A DNA stretch of 64,000 nucleotides from Flectonema sp. DT1601 (GCA_964019425.1 OZ025830.1:620001-684000), one strand, 5' to 3'; positions 33,380-43,917 are shown, counted from the first letter of the stretch. Notes: generated by a model from the letters alone, not told the origin. A program made the numbers and translations.

Positions 33380-34300
33380 ATGTCGAGATTCCCACTCGCC
33401 TTAGTAACCACCGAATGGTTGATGGAAAGGATAAGTTCAGTTGGATCATCTGTGAGAGTCTTCGATTGCACTACTCGACTAGAACAGGGTGAACAGAAAC
33501 CATATAAAGCTGCTCCAGGTAGGGATACCTTTGAAGAGTCAAGAATAAAAGGATCAGAGTTCATTGATCTGGTCCGTTATAGTCAACCTAACGGATCAAA
33601 AGATAAATGGGGAAATGACGTTCAGTTTCAACTTATGGATGATTTTTTAAAGTTATTTAGTGAAGACACAGGCATTGATGGAACTCAACACATCGTATTG
33701 TACAGCAAATCAAAACCTATGTGGGCTACGAGAGTATGGTGGATGTTATATGCTACAAAGTATCCTGGACAGTTCTCTATTCTTGATGGTGGGTTTCAGA
33801 AATGGAATTCAGAAAATAAACCAATCGAAGAAGGAACACCTTCACCTGCTACACATGTTCCTGGTACTATCACTCCACTTGATAAGTCATTCTCAATCTC
33901 TCCCTTCATATCAAAGAGTAAAATGGTTGAATTAGTCAGCAGTAAATCAGCTCCATTCATTCACACTCTCTCAAAAGATTCATTCAACGGTTGCAGTGAT
34001 ATGTACGGTCGGTGTGGTCACATTACTGGAGCTGTTAATGTTCCGTTTTCAGAATGTATTTCAGCTGATAATTTTGATTTATTTAAAACAAAAGATGAGC
34101 TTGAGGCTGTCTTTTCTGCTGCGGGAATCCCTCCGGAACCTTCTGCTCTGTACGCATACTGTGGTGGTGGTATCAGCGCAACGATCCCATTGTTTGCGGC
34201 GTGTACGATTATGGGATGGGAATGCCCTCTGTCACTTTACGATGGATCATTAGGAGAATGGTGCGGTGATGAATCACTCCCAATGTCTACATCGGAATAA
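33380..34300 (+). CDS. Thiosulfate/3-mercaptopyruvate sulfurtransferase (two-domain rhodanese)
   Basis: 306 residues, the usual length for the family. The first (inactive) rhodanese domain covers about 1-150, with RVFDCT, IVLYSK and ILDGGFQKW. The second covers about 170-300, with GHITGAVNVPF and the active-site loop YCGGGISAT whose Cys is residue 261; the family norm is CGSGVTA. It transfers sulfane sulfur from thiosulfate or mercaptopyruvate to a thiol or cyanide acceptor. No clear mitochondrial presequence is seen, so it may be cytosolic. The single exon starts at an ATG 43 nt after a TTTACAG acceptor. Confidence 0.93.
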   Translation: MSRFPLALVTTEWLMERISSVGSSVRVFDCTTRLEQGEQKPYKAAPGRDTFEESRIKGSEFIDLVRYSQPNGSKDKWGNDVQFQLMDDFLKLFSEDTGIDGTQHIVLYSKSKPMWATRVWWMLYATKYPGQFSILDGGFQKWNSENKPIEEGTPSPATHVPGTITPLDKSFSISPFISKSKMVELVSSKSAPFIHTLSKDSFNGCSDMYGRCGHITGAVNVPFSECISADNFDLFKTKDELEAVFSAAGIPPEPSALYAYCGGGISATIPLFAACTIMGWECPLSLYDGSLGEWCGDESLPMSTSE

Positions 34301-35801
34301 GTCATTTCTAAATAGGAATTGGTTTTTTTTTTTTTTTTTTTGTTGTTGTTTAATAAAATAATGCTATCTTTTCTGATAATAATCAGAATCGTAAGCGTGT
34401 AAGTAGTAACCGTGGCTTTTTTTTTTTTTTTTTTTTTTTTTTTGTACCTACAAAACCCATTGTTTCGGTAAAAAGAGAATTGTGTCAGCGTAACTAACCT
34501 ATTTCCTTTATTAGGATTTCGTACCTGGTTGCGCACAAACGACGCCAAAAGTGTGAGTAACAAAAGTAAGCAGTGAAGTTTGCCGAGCTTTTTTTTTTGT
34601 CTTGTCCCCTATCTCTCTACTTGCCTTGAAGGTTCTATCTGTTCACCATCAAGACTTTGTAAACTACGATTAACAAATTAATTTATTGAGTAGCAGTCTG
34701 TCATAAAAAAAAAAAAAAGAGAAAATTACTGATTGGGATCATTTCAGTTATGAGTATCTCTAAATTACATTTTTTGAGTAGTTAAATATATCGGCGGCTT
34801 CAGTAGCACCTGCTGTTATGTTATTGAGGTTCCTGAAATGTGTTGGGTTTTGTTGTCTTGGTTGGAAGAATTGTTTTTGTTGGTTTTCAAAACCCGAAAA
34901 TGAAACTTCCAATCAAGGCACACGTCACCTCCCACAATCTTATTTGTCTCAACCATGTGTGACAAATATTACCCTCCCTTTCCAATTTCTATTATAGTGT
35001 TGTCGCATTTACGATGCATGGTTAGTGTGTTAAAACTATGTGAGGGGTGTGTTCATCCCTGATGACAACCTTTTGTATCAAAGTAAAAAAGTTGCTTTTA
35101 AGCATATTCTCTTTTACTGTTTCCACCACTAGCAGTGTTTCTGGTGGAGGGAACCCAGTGTGACCTTGTTCCTCCTTTCTCTGTTTCAGATTGTGTGCCT
35201 GCCGCCATTGTTAATATGAAAGCGTTCAAGTCAAGAAAGTGAGAAACTTATATTTCGTCTGTCAGTGGTTATTTTATTTTATTATATTTTTTTCTTGTGA
35301 ACGGATATTTTCTATTAGTTACTGACATCAGGTCTTCATAATTTCTGTGATGAACTTTTTTTTTCTCCTGGAGCGAGTTTTTTTTGCTACCCGGGCTGCG
35401 ATATAAAAAAAAAAAAAAAAAAAAAAAAAATTTTTCCCCCATTTTTTTTTCCTCCTTTCCGACTATAACCTACTGGTGTTTTTTTTTGAATCTATTTTAT
35501 TCGGAAATTACGAAATCTGTTTCTTGAAATGTATTTCATTTTTAGTATCTGCTGGAAGAAACTACTCGTATTGTAGTGACTGTTTAGGATGTGTTTGTTT
35601 TGTTTATCATATATCATGTCATTCAGGTTACAATTAAAGGTGTATCTAGATGTTGTTTCCCGGCTGTTTTAGTCGACTGTATATTATGTTTCGATTTACC
35701 TCCCCCTTTTTTTTTTGTATCCTGTTAAAGCAATTGTTTCATTTATGACGTTATTATACTTCTTTCAGAAAAAAAAAAAAAAAAAAAGGGGGCAAAAGCA
35801 A
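34301..35801. other. Intergenic region with a SINE-like repeat
   Basis: No gene seen in 1.5 kb apart from repeat family 2 copy 3 near its left end. Tracts include A of about 27 near 35404-35430. TACTTCTTTCAG at 35768 is the probable acceptor for the small gene that follows. Confidence 0.5.
34418..34540 (-). repeat. SINE-like repeat family 2, copy 3 (with A tail)
   Basis: The clearest copy. On the - strand it starts near GTTTGTGCGCAACC, contains GGTACGAAATCC (B-box-like) and CACAATTCTCTTTTTACCG, and ends TTTTGTAGGTAC followed by about 25-30 A. A short Pol III-like body with an A tail fits a SINE mobilised by a LINE. Confidence 0.7.
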
Positions 35802-35945
35802 ATGGGAGGCTGTTCTTGTAAGGCTAAAACTATATGTCACATGGCAGTGTCGGGTGGTAAACATTTTGGTGCAACTTTTGGGAAAGACTCTGCCCGTCAA
35901 AGACATGTACCGAAGTCGGCACATCATCGACAGGTTACTGGGTAA
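35802..35945 (+). CDS. Small protein with MGGC acylation-type start
   Basis: 47 residues beginning MGGCSCKAK, a good N-myristoylation start with nearby Cys for palmitoylation. The rest is rich in His, Lys and Arg (for example SARQRHVPKSAHHRQ). There is no known domain. The start is the ATG at 35802, about 33 nt after a TTCTTTCAG acceptor; an in-frame extension upstream would run through the homopolymer and is not credible. The stop overlaps GGGTAAGCC, which looks like a splice donor at 35942, so the gene could continue in a further exon not identified here. It lies just before another MGxC gene at 36288. Confidence 0.5.
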   Translation: MGGCSCKAKTICHMAVSGGKHFGATFGKDSARQRHVPKSAHHRQVTG

Positions 35946-36287
35946 GCCAGATATTGAATTTTTGAAAGGAACTGCAAAAAATTAAAAAAAAAAAAAAAAA
36001 ATCCTATCCGCCTATAAGACGTTTATGAAATAGTCATTCTGTCCACAACCATCATCTTGACTTTGGACTTGGAGGGTTGTTATCTAACTTATGTTATTGT
36101 TTTCTGATAAAATGAAAAAAAAACATTATTACTTACACAAGGATTCCTGAAACTGTAAAAAAAGAAAAAGAAAAAAGAAGCCTTGTGTTATTATATACAG
36201 TAAAAGTAACTTGTCGGTGAGATTTTCATATTTCAATTATTTTTTCTCAAGTCTTTTTTTTTTTTTTTTTTTTTTTTTTGTAACAAA
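35946..36287. other. Short intergenic region
   Basis: No gene seen. A TTTTTTCTCAAG at 36251 and a T run of about 28 precede the next ATG. Confidence 0.4.
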
Positions 36288-36509
36288 ATGGGAAACTGTC
36301 AGGCTAACGAATCTCCGAAGGTTGTGAAGGTTCGTAAGTCGAATGTCTACAATAGAGGTCAAAACACAAAACGTCAACCGTGGGGAGCAATCAGAAGTAC
36401 TCAATCTAGAAAGAGGGATGACAATAAAGCAGCTGAACTTCCACCGAAGAGATTAAACGTTTCTGATGTTGAATGGCAACAGAGCAAGCAAGTTGGAGAT
36501 GCACTCTAA
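36288..36509 (+). CDS. Small MGNC protein, paralogue of the N terminus of the CNB protein at 39414
   Basis: 73 residues. It begins MGNCQANESP and continues VVKVRKSNVYNRGQNT, GAIRSTQSRK and RLNVSDVEW. The same blocks in the same order open the cyclic-nucleotide-binding protein at 39414 (VVIRKSQAYNRGEDT, GAIQSTRTK, LNMSDV). MGNC suggests N-myristoylation plus palmitoylation at Cys4 and membrane association. There is no second domain: the gene looks like a free-standing membrane-targeting module, perhaps competing with or scaffolding the larger paralogue. It lies 2.9 kb upstream of that gene on the same strand. Confidence 0.75.
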   Translation: MGNCQANESPKVVKVRKSNVYNRGQNTKRQPWGAIRSTQSRKRDDNKAAELPPKRLNVSDVEWQQSKQVGDAL

Positions 36510-37232
36510 AATGATAGTAATCAAGGGGAGTGAGCATGTGTCTTGATAGTTTCCCTTTTCCCCTTTCTTCTCATGTCACCCCCACTTTTGGTGCGAATTC
36601 ACATCTGAGATGTTTACATCACTGTCCCCTTCTATATTTCACATCCTTAGTTAGTCATTCCCTTTTTTATCTCTCTCTCTGTGTTGGAAATTTTAAAAAA
36701 TAAAAATGAAAAGTTTTCATTTATTTGTTTGTTTTTTTTTGTTGCATCCAAAATGCTCTGCATTTTTTTATTTTATTTTATTTTATTTTTTAGAGTGTTG
36801 TGTTCTTCTTTTCCCGAATAGTTTTCTTTCTATCGGATTGCGAAAGAGAGCTAAATTTATAAAATCTAATTTATAAAAAAACATCAACCTTACGAAGTCA
36901 GAAAGGAAACTTCAGATCAAGAGCCGTTTATTTATTATGTTAAAGCTGGTCAGCAGAACCTTGTCTGCGATCAGACAAAACATACGGCTGCTGTCTGAAT
37001 AGGACGTTTTTTTTTTTTTTTTTTTTTTTTTTGTTTTGTTTTGTTAGGCGAGTTTCGTTTCTGGCACTCACTAAACGGCATTTCAGCTGCGGGGATTATC
37101 TGGCAACTGCTATTTTATATACATCCGTGAAAAAAAAAAATAAAAAAAAAAAATGGGAATTTTCTTGCAACTTTTTTTTTCCTTCTCCTTATCCCAATCC
37201 GGTCCTAATCAGAACACTGGAGTAACCGTACA

Positions 37233-37605
37233 CTTCTTTCGAATCGCGTGGGGGATTTCATTTATTTTGTAGAAAAATCATACTTGCATCCCTTTTAAAG
37301 GAGAAATCCACAGAATAAAGGCAGAAATAAAGAAGCTTTTTTTTTTTTTTTCCCCCCCTTCCTTAATTTTGGAAAAAAAAAAGGAATAAAAAAAGAAAAA
37401 AAAAGCGCTCTTTTTATTTGCATTAAAAATCCCCTTATTTTCCCCTTTAAAAGGATACAAGTAAAAAAAAAAAATCAACCACAAAAAAAAAACTAACTAA
37501 AACTGAGTCATGATTTACTCTTAAGGAGACTACTGCGTAGCCCTATCAGTGCTGACCACACCAGGAACACCTCTGAGTGTTTTGGATGTGTTCGTATTGT
37601 TTATG
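37233..37605 (+). repeat. Intergenic duplicated module, copy 1
   Basis: Shares CTTCTTxCGAATCG.(.)TGGGGGATTT near its left end, GAGACTACTGCG in the middle, and a 42-bp identical block (37554-37595, beginning GACCACACCAGGAACACCTC) with copy 2 at 38111-38365. Confidence 0.7.
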
Positions 37606-37853
37606 GTGATGTGTGTATCCGTCTGAATAAATGACCAGGTCAAAATAACTATGGAGTGAGCAATACTTCTTCCGAGTCGTTTCTTTATTTTATAAAAAAA
37701 CAACAAACAATAATTTCAAAACTTAAGTCACAAATTCACTTGTAGAGAGTACTGTGAGCTTTCGCAGTTTTTTTTATAAAGGGGAAAATCTCAATTTTTA
37801 TGGTTGTTCAAGGAGCAATCAAAAAAAAAAAAAAGAAAAAGAAAAAGAAAAGA

Positions 37854-38001
37854 GAATTGGCTTTATCTTAAAACTATACAGAAAAATCTGTGATATTTTT
37901 GGTTTGTGTCGCGAAACCGTGAACTGACTTAAGACTGATAAAGCTAAAGGAGGTTTACGTGTGCTGCCCAACGTTCTTTTTCGTTCTTACAAAAGTTGTT
38001 A
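37854..38001 (+). repeat. Dispersed repeat family 1, copy C
   Basis: Same family as 19501-19660 and 261-413, with a deletion of about 13 bases in the first third relative to copy B. The conserved core includes GATAAAGCTAAAGGAGGTTT. It sits between the two copies of the duplicated module. Confidence 0.75.
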
Positions 38002-38110
38002 AAGTACAAAAGCAAAACAAAAAAACAAAACACACCACATCCACACCGTATTAGATTTTGGGACACGAAGATAAATGACTAAATTAAAAAAATAATAAAG
38101 TAAAAAAATA

Positions 38111-38365
38111 CTTCTTACGAATCGTATGGGGGATTTTCTTTTCATGTTTTGTATTATTATTCTTCATGAAAAATGTTTTTTTTTTTTTAAATTTCTATTT
38201 TTACCAAAAATATGTAGAAAATAATTAAAAAAAAAAAAAAAACAAACAAACAATCCCTTAACAGAGACTACTGCGAGTTTTCCTGCTGAACTCTTCGTAT
38301 CTATATCAGTGCCGACCACACCAGGAACACCTCTGAGTGTTTTGGATGTGTTCGTTTCTTTATTT
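38111..38365 (+). repeat. Intergenic duplicated module, copy 2
   Basis: Second copy of the module at 37233-37605, shorter in the middle. The 42-bp identical block is at 38314-38355, 760 bp from its partner. Confidence 0.7.
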
Positions 38366-38770
38366 CACAGCTGTGATTTCAAACTAAGTCGCAACAAGTC
38401 AAGTATTTTTCTATCTTTTTTTGTTATCTTCCTCCTCCTTTTTTTTGAAGCTTCCTGATTAATAAGCAGGTCTTGTTTTATCCCTTGCCTTGACCAGGCT
38501 GGGTGTCTTCAATTCGTTTGATCGTTTAAAAAGTGATTTTTTTTTTTTTTTTTGATAATTATTATTAATTCATATTCTCTACTTTGACTACACTAAAATG
38601 ATGTTCGGAGCCTTGGGAAACCAAAACCAGAATATGACAGAGAAAAAAGGTTAAATCAGAAGGGGGAGAGAGGAAGATTTGTTTAGTAGAATTTTTGTTA
38701 ATTTTTCTTTTTTTTAATTCTCTCCAAAAAACCAAAGACAAACAAAAAAAAAAAAAAAACTCATATAATT

Positions 38771-39229
38771 ATGCTGGTGAACAGAATAATACGACAGGGA
38801 GGTCGGCGATACTGTTCTGCAACAGTCGAATGGAAAGCGGGTCAGGCAGCGGAAATGAAATCACACGGAAGCAGGTGGACCCCAGTCACTATATCAAAAG
38901 TTCTTGATGGAGAACAGCTTCTTGTTGTAGCAAATCTTAATGGAAAACCCATCCAAGTATCAAACAATATCTTACGACCTCGACAAAGAATCAACGTCGA
39001 TCACATAAAAAAATGCATCCACGCAGCATACAAGCTAACCGTTGTTAGCTGCTTAACTTTATTTCCAGCATGGGCTTTCGCATACTTCTATATGTTTGGC
39101 GAGTCTTTTTGGGAATACACACCAATTCAAATCCGACAAGCTGAATTCGACCCAACATACGAAGAAGATTTAATTGAAGGTAGGCTACCAATCGGTAATC
39201 TCTCGTTGCCTGATTATGAAGGAAAATAG
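38771..39229 (+). CDS. Probable mitochondrial single-span membrane protein
   Basis: 152 residues. The N terminus MLVNRIIRQGGRRYCSA is rich in Arg and lacks acids, a typical mitochondrial presequence. One membrane span lies at about 90-112 (KLTVVSCLTLFPAWAFAYFY), followed by an acidic tail. Size and topology match accessory subunits of respiratory complexes, but I cannot assign one. Single exon; the acceptor is not obvious. Confidence 0.65.
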   Translation: MLVNRIIRQGGRRYCSATVEWKAGQAAEMKSHGSRWTPVTISKVLDGEQLLVVANLNGKPIQVSNNILRPRQRINVDHIKKCIHAAYKLTVVSCLTLFPAWAFAYFYMFGESFWEYTPIQIRQAEFDPTYEEDLIEGRLPIGNLSLPDYEGK

Positions 39230-39413
39230 ATCATCACTGATAACGGTAGTGAACATTGTATTTATCTGGCTTTCGTGCGTGATTTTGAGCACGAGCCAAT
39301 AGCTGTTTTTTTTTATTATGAAAACAAATGTAGTTCTCATCAAGTGAGTATTTGCAGTGTATCAGTTCACGGAAAGTCACGTCATTTCCAGCAACCAACA
39401 TCACACACACAAA

Positions 39414-41033
39414 ATGGGTAACTGCAGCTCAGCTCCACAAACAGTAGTGATTCGCAAATCACAGGCGTACAACAGAGGTGAAGACACTAGACGTATGCCT
39501 CATGGAGCAATTCAAAGCACCCGCACAAAATCAGGAAAAGCAAAAGTACTTGACAATGTTGATGAAAAACCAAAGGAAGAAGAAGAGGTAATCGTCAAAA
39601 GAAAAGCCTCAATAAAACCATTAAACATGAGCGACGTATCAGTCATTGACAATCGACAGATTGAAGTAGAGAGTGTAAAGTACTTAGCATCACCACCTGG
39701 TAAGTTAAAGTTTGGTTTAAATAACCTATCAGAGCAACGTGCGTATGCTGTTGCTGCGAGAGAACTTCTATCAATTGATGCTGATGCATATAAGAAGTGG
39801 GATGAGCATCGATTTCCCTGGGCATGCGAATACGCTCAGAAACCTGAAATTGAAGACAGCAGTGAAGACCTTAGTTGCTATTTGCGATGCTTTAAATTTT
39901 TAAGCGGCACTGAGGCTCGAGCTTACGAACTTTTCAAAGCGGGTGATATTGCAGCAGCGTCTGCTCTTTTGCCTCTGCAGCCAAACCCAGTGGGAGCTTC
40001 TCCCTGCAATTCTGACATCGGACCCGAAGATTCCCTGGCGTGTACTGGTACCTTTAAAGACTTGTTTACTAGTACGTCTGGTGCCAATAAACCAATTGCC
40101 AGACACGAGACCATTGTTAACCCGTACGTGAATCCTGGTGAGTATGAGGACGTAGTTCATCAAAAATCACTTGAAGAAACTGACTTCTTAATGTCTCGTC
40201 TCAAAGCGTGTAGTCTTTTTCAACACATAATTCGAAAAAGTGAACTTCGTCGTATTGCTATGGCGATGAGACGGGTTCATATTGAACCTGATGTTGAAAT
40301 ATTTACTCGAAACTTAATACCGTTTCAGGGATGGGCAGGTTTTTATATATTGTCATCAGGAAGAGTCAATTGTGGATCTAATTATGGTGTTCAAAAAGGT
40401 ATTGGTGAGTTCTTTGGAGAACAAAGCGCCATGTGTTCCCAATCAAGAGCAAGACAAACAATCAAAACCATGACTGAAGTGGAGGCATTTCTTCTTGATC
40501 CGGAAGACTACAGTGGTGTTATGTGTAACATCGCACATGAGAAAAGAGAAAAGTACAAAGGTTGGCTATCAAATATTTCCTATTTACGTGCACTACCACT
40601 GTGTGCTTTGTTGCAACTCGCTGATGCTTTGGAAGAAAGAAAATATTGCGATGGTGAGAGAATTGTTGAATTTGGAGAAGTTGGTGAGAACATACATTTC
40701 GTAGTCGATGGAACAGTTGATGTTGTTGGACGGGAACAGAAAGATGGAAAGCTACATGCTCAGAACAAGAAGTATATTTGCAGCTTTAACGAAGGACATC
40801 CTCTCGGGTATATTGAATTCTTTGACGTTGACTGCCCACTCAACATAGCTGACGTAGTAGCCCGTGGACCTGTCCTGACTGCAACGATTGGTCGAAATCA
40901 CTTTGAAACTTGTCTTGGACCAGTTCGTGATTTTCTCAAAGAGCTAACTGAAGCTCCTGAATATGAGTATTATAGAAATGCGAAGAAGGCTCAGGCTACT
41001 CCTCAGAAGGGTAGATATTCATCCTATATGTAG
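39414..41033 (+). CDS. Acylated protein with two cyclic-nucleotide-binding domains
   Basis: 539 residues. MGNCSS at the start fits N-myristoylation with a palmitoylated Cys4. A basic N-terminal module to about residue 75 is shared with the 73-residue gene at 36288. Two CNB folds follow, at about 262-375 and 390-510. The first has a phosphate-binding-cassette-like FFGEQSAMCSQSRARQT with the Arg kept. In the second the equivalent, GYIEFFDVDCPLN, lacks the Arg, so nucleotide binding there is doubtful. No kinase or channel part is present, which makes it a membrane-tethered cyclic-nucleotide sensor or a divergent PKA/PKG-like regulatory protein. The ATG at 39414 is preferred because it gives MGNC; acceptors lie at 39357 and 39391. 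Confidence 0.88.
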   Translation: MGNCSSAPQTVVIRKSQAYNRGEDTRRMPHGAIQSTRTKSGKAKVLDNVDEKPKEEEEVIVKRKASIKPLNMSDVSVIDNRQIEVESVKYLASPPGKLKFGLNNLSEQRAYAVAARELLSIDADAYKKWDEHRFPWACEYAQKPEIEDSSEDLSCYLRCFKFLSGTEARAYELFKAGDIAAASALLPLQPNPVGASPCNSDIGPEDSLACTGTFKDLFTSTSGANKPIARHETIVNPYVNPGEYEDVVHQKSLEETDFLMSRLKACSLFQHIIRKSELRRIAMAMRRVHIEPDVEIFTRNLIPFQGWAGFYILSSGRVNCGSNYGVQKGIGEFFGEQSAMCSQSRARQTIKTMTEVEAFLLDPEDYSGVMCNIAHEKREKYKGWLSNISYLRALPLCALLQLADALEERKYCDGERIVEFGEVGENIHFVVDGTVDVVGREQKDGKLHAQNKKYICSFNEGHPLGYIEFFDVDCPLNIADVVARGPVLTATIGRNHFETCLGPVRDFLKELTEAPEYEYYRNAKKAQATPQKGRYSSYM

Positions 41034-42062
41034 TATTGAGGATAGTGTCTGATGTAGACATCAGTCGTGGTTGACTGCGATAATAACGTCATCTTCCCTT
41101 TCTACCTATTGGACTTTGTTACCTCATCCTGTTCTTCTGAAGGGACGGTATTATAATTTAGGGTTTGTGCTGTTCCTTCTCACCCCCTGCCGTAGCTGAT
41201 GTATTGGTATCGCTACGAGTAGTGTACCCTCTCATTCTTTGAAGGAAACAATACATTTACTACTTCATCCCCTCCCTGTGTGTTATGAGTAGCTAGAGAA
41301 GTCAATTCATGTTAACATTTGTTAGTTCCAACGTGGAGTCTTTTCTCATTGCTGTTTATATTAGTTGACTTTATCTGTCATGCCATTAGAAATATGCTCA
41401 AACGGTTGAAACTTCCCTTTCCAAGTTCTTTCTCTCATACTCGTTCTGTTTCTAGTGATTTGTGTTGGAGGGGAAAAAAAAAAAAAAAAAAAAAAACATT
41501 GTGAGTGCACCTTTCATGGATGCTCCGAATTCTGTTGTTTTTCTTACACCCAATTAGTCGCTAAGGCAATGAGCACGATCCATTATTATGACATATGACA
41601 CAGTTAAAAAGGTTCCCTTGATGCGCTTGTATGTTTCTTTTCAGCCGATTGGCATTTACACAATTTGTTGTCCATTCTCTTTTATTATTCCATTATGCTT
41701 TGTTTGCTTGTGCGTTTGATTTTGTGTTTTTATTTCGTATTACCCTTGAGGGCTGCATATTCTGATTTTGCCTAATGTATCAACAGAAATAGTAAATAAA
41801 GTAGCCAAGTTTCTTTTGCTGTTATTTTCTCTCTTTTTTCATTATAGGCAGCCGGTAGGCTGTTGAATACCTACACCCCACACCTATATATCCAGAGCTT
41901 TTATACCACGTCAACTTCCTCCCCTTTGTTGCGTTCATCTTTACAGGTGCTTTACGTAGTCATTGTAGTTTATTTTATTTTATTTTATTTTATTTTGTTT
42001 TCTCTTTTATTTACACGGCAGTAATTGTGTTGTGGGTTGGGAATCACTGGCATCGCAGTGTA

Positions 42063-42100
<38 letters not shown>

Positions 42101-42372
42101 TTGCCCTCGTAGTATGGTTTTTTCGTGCGAGAATGGGAAGGAAAAAAAAAAAAAAAAAAGAAGTCTTTATTTTCTCTCTGTTTACTGTTTTTTTCTTTTG
42201 CTTTGAGTTTATCATCAGTGTACTGTGACACTACGAACCTTATTTGTTTTTTTTATTATTTGACAGCCTGCTGTGTTAATGATGATGGGAGTAGAGTACA
42301 ACAAGTTGTATGGAAGAGATAACCCGTCCAGTAGATCGGAACCATTGACACAAATAGATCAGCAAAACAATT
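41034..42372. other. Intergenic region
   Basis: No gene seen in 1.3 kb. Contains (TTTTA)n at about 41967-41997 and T33 at 42067-42099. TTATTATTTGACAG at 42266 is a possible acceptor for the next gene. Confidence 0.5.
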
Positions 42373-43650
42373 ATGTTATTTCCAACCAGTTATCATAACA
42401 ACATGAGATGCTTATTAAAAGCAACAGTCAGACGTGTTGGCATTCGCTACCAGTCCGATGAATCAATCACTGAACAACCAGATGCTGAATACTGGAGAAT
42501 GCGAGCGAGTCAATTGGAAGAAAAATTACTAGCAGCGCAGCAATTTATGGGACAATGCGCCAGACAGAGCAATGGATTCGATCAAGCAGCTAAAGGATGG
42601 GAATACTGGCCTATCGATAGATACGGATCAGAGATTGATTACAACACGTTCTTTGAAACAAATAGTAAAGGTCAACGTCCCTGTGTATTCAACGGACTTG
42701 ATGTAGTTCCACAGGAGTGGGGCGATACCAAGTTCTGGAGCGACACGTTAAAGGGAACACAAATTCCATTATACGCCTCTGATGCGAACCTACCTAGGGG
42801 ACTTCAGGAGCAAAATACTGAAACCAACTCGGAAGACTTTTTAAAAACTGGAGCGTCAAGAGTATTTTATGGACCTGAAGCTACCCATTTAGACTTGCGA
42901 ATGGCTGAGATACCTTTGCCTGAAACACATCCGCAGGTGTTGGAAAACTTCATGATTCCGAAATACTTCACACAAGACTTGTTGCAATTTTGTATGCAAA
43001 GTGAGCAGCTGAGAGCTTCTCAATTACACAACAGATCAGAGCTTGAGGCTAATAGTCCACGTTCTGCACTTCCGCTGTTGTATCTCGGAGAGGAGCCTCA
43101 TATCATATCTGGGTTTCCCTTACTCACAGTAGCACCGAGAGGAATGAAAACATCTTTACATAAAACTGCTTACAATCAACATAGTTGGATTCACATTGCG
43201 GGAGGATCTTTAGAAGTTATTTTATTCTCACCAATGTACACACCCGCGATATATGAAACTGGAAGTGATACTTTTATGTTGGATGCATTTGAACCTGACT
43301 ATGAGCTTTTCCCATCAGCGATCATGGCGTACCCGTGGAAGGTAACTTTAACTGCTGGAGAGACATTATTCATTCCAGCTGATACTGCTTTTCAATGGAG
43401 ATCAACGTCTGATTCATTATTCACGACTATGCAGTTTACTGATTGGTCTAATGTGGAGCTTGCTCTCTACGATTATCAGAGAATGGCTTCTTGTGGTCAT
43501 CCAGCTTTCATAGAGATGATGAAAGGATTTAACTCATCATTTATATCTCTTCCTCAGTGTTCTAAGGCAGATGAGCCTATCGACACTCCATACGGTGCTT
43601 ACCTGACATGGAAAAATGATGTTAAAGGCAAGGAAGGAGGTACTGCATAA
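42373..43650 (+). CDS. JmjC/cupin-like protein, probably mitochondrial and possibly non-catalytic
   Basis: 425 residues from the ATG at 42373; an in-frame ATG at 42403 gives MRCLLKATVRRVGIRYQ, a good mitochondrial presequence, and may be the true start. The C-terminal half has the cupin_8/JmjC pattern: PLLTVAPRGMKTSLHKTAYN (from about residue 250), WIHIAGGSLEVILFSP, a variable loop, then PWKVTLTAGETLFIPADTAFQW. In active FIH/JmjC hydroxylases the first strand reads HxD/E and a later His completes the iron site. Here it is H263-K-T and the later position has no obvious His. Iron-dependent hydroxylation is therefore doubtful. No intron is visible. Confidence 0.72.
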   Translation: MLFPTSYHNNMRCLLKATVRRVGIRYQSDESITEQPDAEYWRMRASQLEEKLLAAQQFMGQCARQSNGFDQAAKGWEYWPIDRYGSEIDYNTFFETNSKGQRPCVFNGLDVVPQEWGDTKFWSDTLKGTQIPLYASDANLPRGLQEQNTETNSEDFLKTGASRVFYGPEATHLDLRMAEIPLPETHPQVLENFMIPKYFTQDLLQFCMQSEQLRASQLHNRSELEANSPRSALPLLYLGEEPHIISGFPLLTVAPRGMKTSLHKTAYNQHSWIHIAGGSLEVILFSPMYTPAIYETGSDTFMLDAFEPDYELFPSAIMAYPWKVTLTAGETLFIPADTAFQWRSTSDSLFTTMQFTDWSNVELALYDYQRMASCGHPAFIEMMKGFNSSFISLPQCSKADEPIDTPYGAYLTWKNDVKGKEGGTA

Positions 43651-43917
43651 GATCTTCACAACCTCTTTAAGAAACTCTTTGTCCTATCTTTGTATACTAC
43701 CACTGAATGGATGGTGGGTAAGTCAATGTTTAACCTTTAAGTGTATGTTATTTCAGAGGACGACACAAAATTATTTTTCTCCCCCCAACAGAACCTTTCT
43801 CAAATTATCTACTGAAAAAATGTGTTGATTACAACTCCTGCAGGTGTATATTAATTTATGTAAACAAAAACAAGACAATCTTTTAACTTTTCACTTCACA
43901 GAACCCATCAAAGGAAG

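Larger units (their letters stand above)
36510..38770. other. Intergenic region with duplicated module and family 1 repeat
   Basis: No gene seen in 2.3 kb. It contains two copies of a spacer module (37233-37605 and 38111-38365) with repeat family 1 copy C between them, a (TTTTA)n stretch near 36765-36790, and T26 near 37007-37032. The acceptor for the next gene is unclear; CCAAAG near 38738 is a weak candidate. Confidence 0.5.
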
